A DNA stretch of 35,792 nucleotides, taken from an uncultured Coriobacteriaceae bacterium. Its GTDB lineage: Bacteria; Actinomycetota; Coriobacteriia; Coriobacteriales; Atopobiaceae. This document shows, one piece after another, positions 25,848-33,255 of the stretch. The notes beneath the pieces are model-generated. The model saw nothing but the letters and a program-made list of their open reading frames with translations, did not search any database and was not told the origin of the DNA. Each line of letters opens with the position of its first letter. The stretch's first letter is position 1. The stretch lies in the NCBI GenBank assembly GCA_902798915.1, contig CADBYM010000053.1, positions 1 to 35,792 on the forward strand. The letters run 5' to 3'. Both the position numbers and the translations under genes were made by a program.

Positions 25848-26185
25848 GTCACACCAGATGTGACAAACGCCCCCCGAAACGGCCCCTCTCCCAACATCTG
25901 GTGTGACAGATCGGCCAAAACGGCCCGTACCAGCCCCCTCGCCACACCAGATGTGCGCGGAGGTCCCGAAAACTGGTCCCTTCTCAACATCTGGTGTGAC
26001 GAACCGACCAAAACGGCCCGAACCAGCGCCTACATCACACCAGATGTGGCGACCGCCCCCCAAAATGGCCCCCTCCCAACATCCGGTGTGACGCACCGGC
26101 CAAAACGGGCCAAAACGGCACCCTCGTCACACCAGATGTGACAAACGCCCCCCGAAACCGGCCCCCTCCCAACATCTGGTGTGAC
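25848..26185. repeat. 4 x 93-bp array of eight alternating inverted motifs
   Basis: Motif CACACCAGATGTG occurs at 25850, 25943, 26036 and 26128. Its inverse ACATCTGGTGTGAC occurs at 25894, 25987, 26079 (one change) and 26172. Like motifs repeat every 92-93 bases and the orientation alternates every 44-48 bases, so each pair can form a 12-14 bp stem with a loop of about 30. Copies 1 and 4 are full palindromes GTCACA-N5-TGTGAC. Spacers between motifs are conserved only in pattern (C-runs and CCAAAACGGCCC). The array fills the 770-base gap after secY; I see no gene in it. Confidence 0.85.
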
Positions 26186-26243
26186 GAGCCAGCCAAGTTC
26201 CCGACCGGGAAAAGCTTGCCCAATCTTACCAATAGGGAAAAAT

Positions 26244-26290
26244 GCACCGCAATGCATAGGCCGCGATTCTCACTGAAGCCCAGCTGACAA
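26244..26290 (+). repeat. Degenerate intergenic element, copy A
   Basis: GCACCGCAATG (26244-26254) is followed by ATTCTCACTGAAG and CCAGCTGACAA. The same order of blocks occurs at 28248-28294. Each copy lies upstream of a gene start, so it may be a shared upstream control element or part of a dispersed repeat family. Confidence 0.4.
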
Positions 26291-26313
26291 CACGTCGGCA
26301 AGCGGTAGATAAT
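26284..26313 (+). promoter_or_regulatory. Candidate promoter for the DUF559-like gene
   Basis: CTGACA (26284-26289) and GATAAT (26308-26313) are 18 bases apart, close to the sigma-70 consensus. It would place a start near 26320, upstream of all candidate start codons of the next gene. Confidence 0.45.
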
Positions 26314-26463
26314 CCACGACAAACAGCGTTCTTCTCCAGTACCTTGAGAAGCGTCGGCCGCAAAACAGCATCTCAGGACATGTTCCCAGCCTGTACAAAA
26401 CCCAAAACCAAGTATTCATCTGACTGCATGCACATCGTCTCCGTATCCTGCTACTATCGCTAC

Positions 26464-27507
26464 ATGAAATACTTCTGCGGACATACCGAGGCGTTTTTCT
26501 ACGCGTATCGCAACGGACGCGAGGCTTATGAAGCAGCGCGCGTCGCGAACGTGACGCAATTGGAAGACTGCTTGTCGCACCTCAACGCGGTCACGATGGT
26601 CGATCTCGCTGCGGCGGACATCCGTCCCCCGGCGGCGCTGGAACCAGGCAGTCTCTGTAACGTAGGTGCCGACGTAGGCAAACATCATGTGCTCGTGAGC
26701 GGCAAAGCCAATCGCCACGAATCGGACATCGTCGTTCGTCACCGTTGGAATACGCCCATTCCGCACGGCGGCCTGTATTTGATTGGGTCTGGGATATACA
26801 TGTCATCGCCAGAGTTCATCTATCTGCAGCTTGCCGGGATGCTCTCGGATGTGCAGCTCGCACTCGTGGGCTGCTGGATGTGCAGCAAATACCGAATCGT
26901 GCCCAGCAGTTCTGACGAGCAAGCCGCAACGGGCAAGAAGGACAAGCTCTTGTCAGTAAAGCCGCTCACCACACCAGAGCGACTGGAGACATTCCTGAAC
27001 GCGGCGAAGGGCTCGTATGGTCTCATGCGCGCTCGCCGCGTGCTCAAGCTGGTGGCTGCGGGCTCCGAGTCTCCCACCGAGACGGACATGTACGCGCTCA
27101 CCTGCTTCCCGCGAAGCCTGGGCGGGCAGGGAGCGCCAAAGGCGACACTGAACCACTTAATCGAGGTCAAGACGGAGGACGCCAAGATCGTTGATCGCCA
27201 GGACCGCACTTCGTGGCGTATCGACATGTGCTGGCCGGAACTGCGCAAAGGCGTCGAGTACCTCGGCAAGGATCACGAGACGACTGCCTCGGAGGACCGC
27301 GAGCGGATGAACGCGCTCATATCCAAGCGCTATACGATTCTGCAATACGAATACAAGCATTTGGTGAGTGTCAAGGGTCGAGCGCGGCGCATCGAGCAGA
27401 TAAGGCGTCTGCTTGGGATGGGCACGCACAACGCGACACCAAAGGAGATAAGAGCGGCAGAGGTGCTTGAGGAAGAGCTCTTTGGCGCGGCGCGATTCCG
27501 GCTGTAG
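26464..27507 (+). CDS. DUF559-like (PD-(D/E)XK-type) protein of unknown function
   Basis: With ATG 26464 the product has 347 residues. The frame stays open upstream to a TTG at 26344, and ATGs at 26380 and 26428 are also possible; no ribosome-binding site decides. The middle part has SSPEFIYLQLAGML and a GxxxCSKYRI stretch. The C-terminal part has GSYGLMRARRVLKLVA, SPTETDMY and LGGQGAPKATLNHLIEV, then WRIDMCWPELRKGVEYLGKD and a long charged helix, resembling the DUF559/Vsr-like nuclease fold (Asp in RID, Glu in VEY; the usual Lys is not obvious). This layout is recurrent in Coriobacteriia. DNA cleavage is not shown; the degenerate motif could be inactive. Confidence 0.6.
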   Translation: MKYFCGHTEAFFYAYRNGREAYEAARVANVTQLEDCLSHLNAVTMVDLAAADIRPPAALEPGSLCNVGADVGKHHVLVSGKANRHESDIVVRHRWNTPIPHGGLYLIGSGIYMSSPEFIYLQLAGMLSDVQLALVGCWMCSKYRIVPSSSDEQAATGKKDKLLSVKPLTTPERLETFLNAAKGSYGLMRARRVLKLVAAGSESPTETDMYALTCFPRSLGGQGAPKATLNHLIEVKTEDAKIVDRQDRTSWRIDMCWPELRKGVEYLGKDHETTASEDRERMNALISKRYTILQYEYKHLVSVKGRARRIEQIRRLLGMGTHNATPKEIRAAEVLEEELFGAARFRL

Positions 27508-27549
27508 CCTCATACCGTTTGCGATAAGATGAAGGCGCGGATAGACCGC

Positions 27550-27617
27550 AAAAGCAGTGGACCCTACTGTGAGTGGGAATGATAAAAGCAGTGGACCCTA
27601 CTGTGAGTGGGAATGAT
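27550..27617 (+). ncRNA. Type III antitoxin RNA: two tandem 34-nt repeats (ToxI-like)
   Basis: Two perfect 34-base copies abut at 27550-27583 and 27584-27617, beginning AAAAGCAGTGG and ending GTGGGAATGAT. Within one unit CAGT (6-9) pairs with ACTG (17-20), and CCC (13-15) in that loop pairs with GGG (26-28). This is the H-type pseudoknot topology known for ToxI/AntiQ antitoxin RNAs. The A-rich junction AATGAT/AAAAGC suits the A-rich cleavage preference of ToxN. A possible -10 TAAGAT lies at 27525-27530. Repeats, terminator, then toxin is the canonical type III order. The count of two is low compared with 2.8 to 5.5 in the best-studied systems. Confidence 0.75.
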
Positions 27618-27624
27618 TCGGACG

Positions 27625-27646
27625 GACGGGCCGCTTGCGGCCCGTC
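27625..27646 (+). terminator. Hairpin between antitoxin repeats and toxin (attenuating terminator)
   Basis: GACGGGCCGC (27625-27634) pairs perfectly with GCGGCCCGTC (27637-27646) across a 2-base gap. No long T-run follows (TCGCCTATTC), so it is probably leaky. In type III systems such a hairpin sets the excess of antitoxin RNA over toxin mRNA. Confidence 0.7.
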
Positions 27647-27668
27647 TCGCCTATTCAAGGAGATAGCT

Positions 27669-28199
27669 TTGGAGCGTCTGCGTCTGTACCACATCGACAT
27701 GAAGTACGTCCTGAACCTTTCGAAGGTGGATGACAAGGTAATGTCCGTGTCGCCTCAGGCCGGAAAGTCGTCACGACCGTTCGTAGGCATCGTCATCCCG
27801 CAAGGAAGCAAGCGCTACTGCATTCCCCTCTCTTCACCATAGCCGAAGCATGAGCACATGAGAAACGGTCGCGATTTCACCAAGGTGTTCGACCCGAAGG
27901 GCAGACTCATTGCCGTACTTAACTTCAACAACATGGTTCCGGTCAGCGATGCCGTCATCACACCTGCCGACCTCCGAATAAGGGAGGGCGATGACAAGCC
28001 CACGCGTTCGTACAAGATGCTGATGCGCAATCAGGTTGATTGGTGCAACGCACACGCGGTCGAAATCTCTCGTAAGGCGTCGAAGCTGTATCACATCGCC
28101 ACCGAGCGGCCAGATGAGTTTCGAGCGCTCGTGCGACGCTGTTGCGACTTCCGAAGGCTCGAGGACGTGCTTGCCTCATATACCGCCGAAGGAGAATAG
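27669..28199 (+). pseudogene. ToxN/AbiQ-like type III toxin (endoribonuclease) interrupted by in-frame TAG
   Basis: From TTG 27669, five bases after AAGGAGA, one frame runs 176 codons with a single internal TAG at 27840-27842 (codon 58). Before it: LRLYHIDMKYVLNLSKVDDKV, RPFVGIVI and RYCIPLSSP, matching the ToxN start, FIGIVLEI and YLAPLTSPK. After it: PKHEHMRNGRDFTKV, IAVLNFNNMVPV (ToxN LGLINLKFMIPI) and TRSYKMLMRNQVDW. The stop replaces the position that is Lys after the SP motif in ToxN, so AAG to TAG is a one-base change. Length agrees with the family (about 170). An ATG at 27858 could start the second half, but it lacks a good ribosome-binding site. The toxin is probably inactive, unless the stop is a sequence error or is read through. 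Confidence 0.8.
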
Positions 28200-28247
28200 T
28201 GTCACGGAGAGTAGCCGCTCCCCAGTGGCGGTTCAAAAGCGGCCAGC

Positions 28248-28294
28248 GCACCGCAATGACGGTATTTCTGGCTGAAAACCAACTGTGAACAAAG
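28248..28294 (+). repeat. Degenerate intergenic element, copy B
   Basis: GCACCGCAATG (28248-28258) is followed by TTTCTGGCTGAAAACCAACT and GTGAACAAAG, matching copy A at 26244-26290 block by block. It begins 98 bases before the membrane protein gene. The rest of the 146-base spacer holds a weak hairpin CCGCT/GGCGG near 28217 and AT-richer sequence that may contain the promoter. Confidence 0.4.
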
Positions 28295-28345
28295 AATATG
28301 CGTCGCATGTGATACATTGTAGTAGCAAACATACAGCTTTCGGAA

Positions 28346-30205
28346 ATGAATGCCAAAATGGTTAAAGTTCGCATGAACAGGGCGGGGGGTTCTTGGATTC
28401 CCGCAGCGGCGTCGCTAGCCGTCGCGGCTCCTGTCTGCATGCTTGTCCTGCTCCAAGGTGGCTTCTTTGGCCTCGCCACGTGCGCGTGCGGAGTCGCGGT
28501 TTCTGTTGCCGCAGCAATCGTCTGGCTCCGCCGCCCGATGCGCGAGTGCGCAATCCCCCTCGTACCCCTCCTGTTCTGTGGAGTGGCGTCTGCTTACCTG
28601 ATTAGCGCGTTCGTCAAAGGCGCCTCGCTCACCACGCTTGCCGAGACGGGCGCGTGGGCATCGTGCGCCGGATTCTCGCTCCTGTGCGCGGCGCAAAGCG
28701 CGGACTCGCGCGCTCGCACGATCAGGTGCATCACGTGGTTCGGCGTCGCGACGGCGGTCGCGGCGTTCCTCGTCTTCGTCGGACTGATTCCGCTTGCGGG
28801 CGGTGTCACTGACGGTCGCCTAGAGTTCACCTTCCAGTACGCAAACGCGACGGCCATTTGGTTCGGGGCCTGCACGTTGCTGTGCCTGCTCGGACCCGAC
28901 GAAACCACCCGATCGTTTGCGGCTCTGCCCGTGGCGGCCATGCTGCTCACGCAGTCGGCGGGCGCGGTGCTCTGCTTCCTACTCGTGGCCGTGGCATCGG
29001 GCGCGGTGCTCGCAAGAAGGGGCTCGTGGCAGCCGCTTCTGGACTCACTCACGCAGGGCGCTCTGGGCATAGTCGTATTCGGCACGGTGAGCCTTCTGGG
29101 CGTGCCGGGCGCCTTGCTGGGAATCCTCGTGAGCGCCGGCGCTGGCTATGCGCTGCGTCGGTATGGATCACCACTCCACGACAAGCTTGACGCCCGGAAG
29201 ACGACCCTCGTCCTGCTCGGGCTGATTTGCGCCATGCTCTTGATTGCGACAGCGTTCCTCGGACAGCGAATCCAGACGGCGCTCTACAGCGCGGCGGAGC
29301 GCTGGTATCACGTCAAGGACGGCCTCGCCCTGTGGTCGACCAGCCCGCTGCTGGGCGTGGGGCCCGACAACTGGCAGTACCTCTTCCCCTACTTACAGAC
29401 GGCCCCCTACGACGTGGCCGTCGTGCACAGCTCCCCCGTGCAGATGCTGGATGACGCGGGAATCCTGGGAATCGTGCCACTGGTGGCGGCCTGCGTGCTG
29501 GGCGTGCGTGGTCTCGTGCGCCGCTTCTCGTCGCCCGGCTCCGATGGGTGGGCGTTCGCCGAACTCGCCGTCGCCGTGCTGCTGCTCGTGCATTCGGTTT
29601 TGGAATTCGATCTGCAGTTCTGTGCGTTGGCGTTCTTGTTGGCGCTGCTCCTTTGTGGGCCGGGCACGCCGGAGCTTCAGGTGTCGCACAAGCTCGCTCG
29701 CGGCGCGGCGTGTGGCCTCCTTGCGGCAGCCCTCTGCGTGCCGCTCTGCGTCGTGGGGCTGACGTGCTCGGCGTCGGCGACGATGCTCAGTCGCACGAAC
29801 GCCGCGCACGAGTACGAGGCCACCCAGAAGCGCTTCTGGTCGAACCCTTGGGCCATCGCAGATCCGGCGGCGCAAACGGAATACCTCGCAGCGTGCTTTG
29901 GGCTGGGCGACCTCAAGGAGACCGTCGATGCGTACGGTCGCATGGCGGCGCCCTCGGACGAGAGCACGATGTGCGCGGCGCTTGCGCTCCATCGCCAGGG
30001 CAAGCCCGACGAGGCGGCGGAGCTCCTCATGAGCCAGCTTGACGTGCGCCCGTACGACGTGCGATTGGTCGAGGCAGCGCGGAGGTTCCAGCAGACCGTC
30101 GGCATCGACGAGTCACTGCGAGAAAGGTTCGACGACGCGGTGGAGAGGGCAGAGCGGCGCATTGCCGGCTCCGACCTCACGGCGCGGCGCGAACTGCTCG
30201 AATAG
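28346..30205 (+). CDS. O-antigen ligase/polymerase-like membrane protein with helical C-terminal domain
   Basis: The 619-residue product has about 12 membrane segments over residues 15-480, then a soluble helical tail with TPR-like helices (LALHRQGKPDEAAELLMSQL). The family signature of the Wzy_C/WaaL group is seen at about residues 328-375: WSTSPLLGVGPDNWQYL followed by VVHSSPVQMLDDAGILGIVP. Such enzymes join or polymerise lipid-linked glycans outside the membrane; in a Gram-positive lineage the acceptor would be a wall glycan or glycoprotein, not LPS. The start at 28346 follows only a weak GGAAATG; ATGs at 28358 and 28373 are alternatives. It ends 57 bases before a secreted repeat protein on the same strand, likely one operon. 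Confidence 0.8.
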   Translation: MNAKMVKVRMNRAGGSWIPAAASLAVAAPVCMLVLLQGGFFGLATCACGVAVSVAAAIVWLRRPMRECAIPLVPLLFCGVASAYLISAFVKGASLTTLAETGAWASCAGFSLLCAAQSADSRARTIRCITWFGVATAVAAFLVFVGLIPLAGGVTDGRLEFTFQYANATAIWFGACTLLCLLGPDETTRSFAALPVAAMLLTQSAGAVLCFLLVAVASGAVLARRGSWQPLLDSLTQGALGIVVFGTVSLLGVPGALLGILVSAGAGYALRRYGSPLHDKLDARKTTLVLLGLICAMLLIATAFLGQRIQTALYSAAERWYHVKDGLALWSTSPLLGVGPDNWQYLFPYLQTAPYDVAVVHSSPVQMLDDAGILGIVPLVAACVLGVRGLVRRFSSPGSDGWAFAELAVAVLLLVHSVLEFDLQFCALAFLLALLLCGPGTPELQVSHKLARGAACGLLAAALCVPLCVVGLTCSASATMLSRTNAAHEYEATQKRFWSNPWAIADPAAQTEYLAACFGLGDLKETVDAYGRMAAPSDESTMCAALALHRQGKPDEAAELLMSQLDVRPYDVRLVEAARRFQQTVGIDESLRERFDDAVERAERRIAGSDLTARRELLE

Positions 30206-30262
30206 GCAATGTCGGTTGGCAGCGTCCCGCGTGGCGCGCAAACGAAAGGGGGAGTGGTAAGG

Positions 30263-31171
30263 ATGAGTACGAGATGGAGAAGGGGGCTGAGCTTCCTCGT
30301 CTCTGCGAGCATGGTGCTCGGGATGGTTCCCGCGCCAGCGCTCGCCGAGGCGATTGAGGAGGCGCAGCCCGAGGAGGTGTTCGTCCAGGACGAGGCGCCG
30401 CCGGAGGAAGAGAACGCGGAGCAGCAGGAGGACATACTCGAGGTCGAATCCATCGATGATGGCGACGCCACCGCGCAGACCGACGAAGACCTGGGTGTCG
30501 ACGAGAAGGACGATGAAGCCGACGAGTCCGAGCCGCCAATCCTGACAACGCAGAGCGACGACGACACGGACAACCTCGGCGGCGGGTACTGGGAGCTCCG
30601 CTGGGAGGGCACGAGCTACGTCGAGTACACCGGGGCGCCCGTTGCGCCCGAGGGCATCGGCGTCTACCACGGCCACGGCTACGAGGACTGGGACGACTAC
30701 GCGGCCCTCGCCGAGGGCACCCACTACGAGCTGGTCTACTACACGGCCGGGTGGGACGAGGAAGGGGAGTGCGTCTACACCGAGGTCGGCAAACCGAGCG
30801 ACCCGGGCACCTACTACGTCGCCGCGCGCCACATCGAAGGCGGGGGCTACTCCGGCGAGACGGACAAGCGCGATTTCGTCATCGAGGACAGGGTCGGCCT
30901 CGGCGGCGGGTACTGGGAGCTCCGCTGGGAGGGCACGAGCTACGTCGAGTACACCGGGGCGCCCGTTGCGCCCGAGGGCATCGGCGTCTACCACGGACTG
31001 GGACGACTACGCGGCCCTCGCCGAGGGCACCCACTACGAGCTGGTGTACTTCGACGAGAACTACAACAAGCTCAGTCGCGCGCCGACCGAGGTGGGCGAC
31101 TACTACGTCGCGGCGACTGGCAAGGGCGACTACTACCGCGGCATGACTACCAAGCAATGGTTCTGCATTAG
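30263..31171 (+). CDS. Secreted Ig-like/YDG-repeat protein, N-terminal portion (frame lost at about 30996)
   Basis: ATG 30263 follows GGGGGAG and TAAGG. A signal peptide is clear: MSTRWRRGLSF, a hydrophobic core, then PALAEA at about residue 30. An acidic Glu/Asp-rich linker follows to about residue 95, then the first of two copies of a domain opening GGGYWELRWEGTSYVEYTGA (30577 and 30901). In the second copy 14 bases present in the first (after CTACCACGG) are missing, so the frame shifts and ends as Arg-rich nonsense at 31171. The true protein continues in the frame ending at 33101. Confidence 0.75.
   Translation: MSTRWRRGLSFLVSASMVLGMVPAPALAEAIEEAQPEEVFVQDEAPPEEENAEQQEDILEVESIDDGDATAQTDEDLGVDEKDDEADESEPPILTTQSDDDTDNLGGGYWELRWEGTSYVEYTGAPVAPEGIGVYHGHGYEDWDDYAALAEGTHYELVYYTAGWDEEGECVYTEVGKPSDPGTYYVAARHIEGGGYSGETDKRDFVIEDRVGLGGGYWELRWEGTSYVEYTGAPVAPEGIGVYHGLGRLRGPRRGHPLRAGVLRRELQQAQSRADRGGRLLRRGDWQGRLLPRHDYQAMVLH
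30574..30672 (+). repeat. 99-bp perfect repeat, copy 1
   Basis: It is identical to 30898-30996, coding GGGYWELRWEGTSYVEYTGA to VYHG. Here it is followed by CCACGGCTACGAGG and then ACTGGGACGAC. Confidence 0.9.
30898..30996 (+). repeat. 99-bp perfect repeat, copy 2 (frame break at right edge)
   Basis: It is identical to 30574-30672, but the following 14 bases of copy 1 are absent and ACTGGGACGAC follows at once. This shifts the reading frame. Confidence 0.9.
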
Positions 31172-33101
31172 GACCAGCATCGCCGAGGCGGTCCCGCAGC
31201 TCAACGACGCGGTTGCGTGGGATTCGGAGCGCGACGACGAGGGCACGTGGACCTTTACCGTCTTTGACGCGGTCGCCGACCTTGGTGACCTCGTGTGGAG
31301 CCTTGTCTTCGGCGGCAGCGCGCTCAGAGAGGACGAGGACTACACCGTTCGCAAGAACGTGTACAACATGGGCATCGACTTCATCGAGTACCTGTTCAAT
31401 GGCTCTGGAAACTATTACGGGACGGTGCATGCGACGGTGTATCGCGGTGCTGTCGTCAGCATCGCCGACGCTGACGTGAGTGTGACCAATGCTACCTACA
31501 CCGGCAAGGATATCGAGCCGGAGGTCACGGTCACGCTTGGCGGCAAGAAGCTCGTCCGGAACAAGGACTACAGCGTTGAGTACAAGAACAACAAGAACGC
31601 AGGCACTGCGAGCGTCATCGTTACCGGCATAGGGGCCTACGAGGGGACTGCCCCTGGCAGCTTCACCATCGCCCGCGCGGCGATCGCCGTGCCCAAGGCA
31701 GCAAACGCCACCTACGACGGCAAGGCCCACACGGGCGTCGCGGCGGGCACCGGCTACGCGCTCTCCGGCACGACGTCGGCGACCAACGCCGGCACGTACA
31801 AGCCGACGGCCACACCCGACGCCAACCACAAGTGGACCGACGGCACCACCGCAGCGAAGACCATCGAGTGGAGCATCGCCCGCGCGTCCGTGGCAGTGCC
31901 CAAGGCCGCCAACGCCACCTACGACGGCAAGGCCCACACGGGCGTCGCGGCCGGCGCGGGCTACGCGCTCGCCGGCACCACCTCGGCGACCAACGCCGGG
32001 ACGTACAAGCCGACCGCCACGCCCGACAGCAACCATAAGTGGGCGGACGGCACCACGACCGCGAAGACGGTCGAGTGGAGCATCGCCCGCGCGTCCGTGG
32101 CGGTGCCGAAGGCCACCAACGCCACCTACGATGGCAAGGCCCACACGGGCGTCGCCGCCGGCACCGGCTACGCGCTCTCTGGGAGCGCCTCGGCCACCAA
32201 CGCCGGGACGTACAAGGCCACGGCCACGCTCGACAGCAACCACAAGTGGTCCGACGGCACGACCTCCGCGAAGACGGTCGAGTGGAAGATCGCCAAGGCG
32301 GCCTCGTCCATCTCCCTCGCCGCGCAAACCAAGACCTACACGGGCAAGGCGCTCACCCATTCCGGCAAGGTGACAAAGTCCGGCTCGGCCGGCAAGGTCA
32401 CCTACGCCTACTACAGCGACGCGAAGTGCACGAAGGCCGTCGCCGCGGCAAACGTCAAGGCAGCCGGGACCTACTACGTCAAGGCCATCCTCGCCGCTGA
32501 CGCGAACCACAACGGCGCCAGCGCGACCGCCAAGCTCACCGTCGCCAAGGCCGCGTCCAGCATCTCGCTCGCCGCGCAGACCAAGAACTACACCGGCAAG
32601 GCGCTCGCCTACACCGGCAAGGTGACGAAGTCTGGCTCGGCCGGCAAGGTCACCTACGCCTACTACAGCGACGCGAAGTGCACGAAGTCAGTCAAGGCCG
32701 CAAACGTGAAGGCCGCCGGGACCTACTACGTCAAGGCAACGCTCGCCGCCGACGCGAATCACAAGGCCGCCACGAGTGCCGCAGTCAAGCTGACGATTGC
32801 TAAGGCCGCGCAGCCCATGGCTGCCAAGGTCGTTGCCCGCACCGCGAGCTTCAAGACCCTCAAGTCCAAGTCCGTCACCGTGACCGTGCCCCTCTCCGTT
32901 ACCAAGGCGCAGGGCAAGCTGACCTACGCGAAGGTGTCCGGTGACGCATGCCTCACCATCAACAAGACCACCGGCAAGGTCACCGTCAAGAAGGGGACCA
33001 AGAAGGGCACCTACACCATCAAGATCAGGGTCAGCGCCGCCGGCAACAAGAACTACAAGGCCGGCACCAAGACCGTGGACTGCAAGGTTACCGTGAAGTA
33101 G
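30996..33101 (+). CDS. Secreted Ig-like/YDG-repeat protein, C-terminal portion
   Basis: The restored frame reads DWDDYAALAEGTHYELVYF from 30997. Next come a segment with EDEDYTVRKNVYNMG and a domain VTNATYTGKDIEPEVTV. Three tandem YDG-type repeats (ATYDGKAHTGVAAG, 69 codons each) then two repeats opening AASSISLAAQTK (84-85 codons) follow. The last domain has TGKVTVKKGTKKGTYTIKI and ends KTVDCKVTVK. There is no LPXTG motif, membrane helix or choline-binding repeat, so the mature product would be released or held non-covalently. There is no real start codon at the break; GTG 31044 is the first in frame. Function unknown; such domains are usual in surface or matrix proteins. Confidence 0.75.
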   Translation, partial: DWDDYAALAEGTHYELVYFDENYNKLSRAPTEVGDYYVAATGKGDYYRGMTTKQWFCIRTSIAEAVPQLNDAVAWDSERDDEGTWTFTVFDAVADLGDLVWSLVFGGSALREDEDYTVRKNVYNMGIDFIEYLFNGSGNYYGTVHATVYRGAVVSIADADVSVTNATYTGKDIEPEVTVTLGGKKLVRNKDYSVEYKNNKNAGTASVIVTGIGAYEGTAPGSFTIARAAIAVPKAANATYDGKAHTGVAAGTGYALSGTTSATNAGTYKPTATPDANHKWTDGTTAAKTIEWSIARASVAVPKAANATYDGKAHTGVAAGAGYALAGTTSATNAGTYKPTATPDSNHKWADGTTTAKTVEWSIARASVAVPKATNATYDGKAHTGVAAGTGYALSGSASATNAGTYKATATLDSNHKWSDGTTSAKTVEWKIAKAASSISLAAQTKTYTGKALTHSGKVTKSGSAGKVTYAYYSDAKCTKAVAAANVKAAGTYYVKAILAADANHNGASATAKLTVAKAASSISLAAQTKNYTGKALAYTGKVTKSGSAGKVTYAYYSDAKCTKSVKAANVKAAGTYYVKATLAADANHKAATSAAVKLTIAKAAQPMAAKVVARTASFKTLKSKSVTVTVPLSVTKAQGKLTYAKVSGDACLTINKTTGKVTVKKGTKKGTYTIKIRVSAAGNKNYKAGTKTVDCKVTVK
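31677..32297 (+). repeat. Three tandem 207-bp YDG-type domain repeats
   Basis: Units start at 31677, 31884 and 32091, each 69 codons, with AVPKA, NATYDGKAHTGVAAG, TNAGTYK and a final KTVEW or KTIEW. Sequence between units is very similar, suggesting recent internal duplication. Confidence 0.85.
32298..32804 (+). repeat. Two tandem Ig-like domain repeats of 252-255 bp
   Basis: Units start at 32298 and 32550. Each reads AASSISLAAQTK, YTGKAL, KVTKSGSAGKVTYAYYSDAK and AAGTYYVKA. They resemble MBG/YDG-type modules. Confidence 0.8.
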
Positions 33102-33135
33102 CGGCACAGACCTCCAGCAGAGTTGCGCATCGCAG

Positions 33136-33169
33136 GGCCGCTCGCTCCTCCGGGGCGGGCGGCCTTTTT
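33136..33169 (+). terminator. Terminator after the secreted repeat protein
   Basis: GGCCGCTCGCTCC (33136-33148) pairs with GGGGCGGGCGGCC (33152-33164) with two G-U pairs around TCC, followed by TTTTT. It lies 35 bases past the stop codon. Confidence 0.88.
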
Positions 33170-33255
33170 GGTGGCACATACGTCCCGGAGGCCCGTACCA
33201 TCATGCAGCGCCCGGTGCATACCCGAGCAGCAGCATCTTCATCATGCGCGGCGCC

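Noticed and set aside
25776..26141. Open frame of 121 codons in the 93-bp array
   Set aside because: 93 is a multiple of three, so any stop-free unit stays open in several frames on both strands. There is no ribosome-binding site, and the conservation pattern follows the DNA palindromes, not codons.
25848..26185. CRISPR array
   Set aside because: Motifs alternate in orientation, spacers are similar to one another, and no cas genes are nearby.
27550..27617. Two-unit CRISPR-like or transposon terminal repeat
   Set aside because: The units abut with no spacer and fit a type III antitoxin RNA followed by hairpin and toxin better.
27573..27842. Independent 89-codon gene starting at 27573
   Set aside because: That start lies inside the antitoxin repeats and upstream of the hairpin. 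The ToxN similarity begins at TTG 27669 after AAGGAGA.
29548..30042. Alternative-frame open reading frames inside the O-antigen ligase-like gene
   Set aside because: They are Arg-rich shadows of a well-supported membrane protein frame.
30642..31000. Upstream extension of the frame ending at 33101
   Set aside because: Before about 30996 this frame is Arg/Thr/Ser-rich nonsense, while the sensible repeat sequence is in the other frame.
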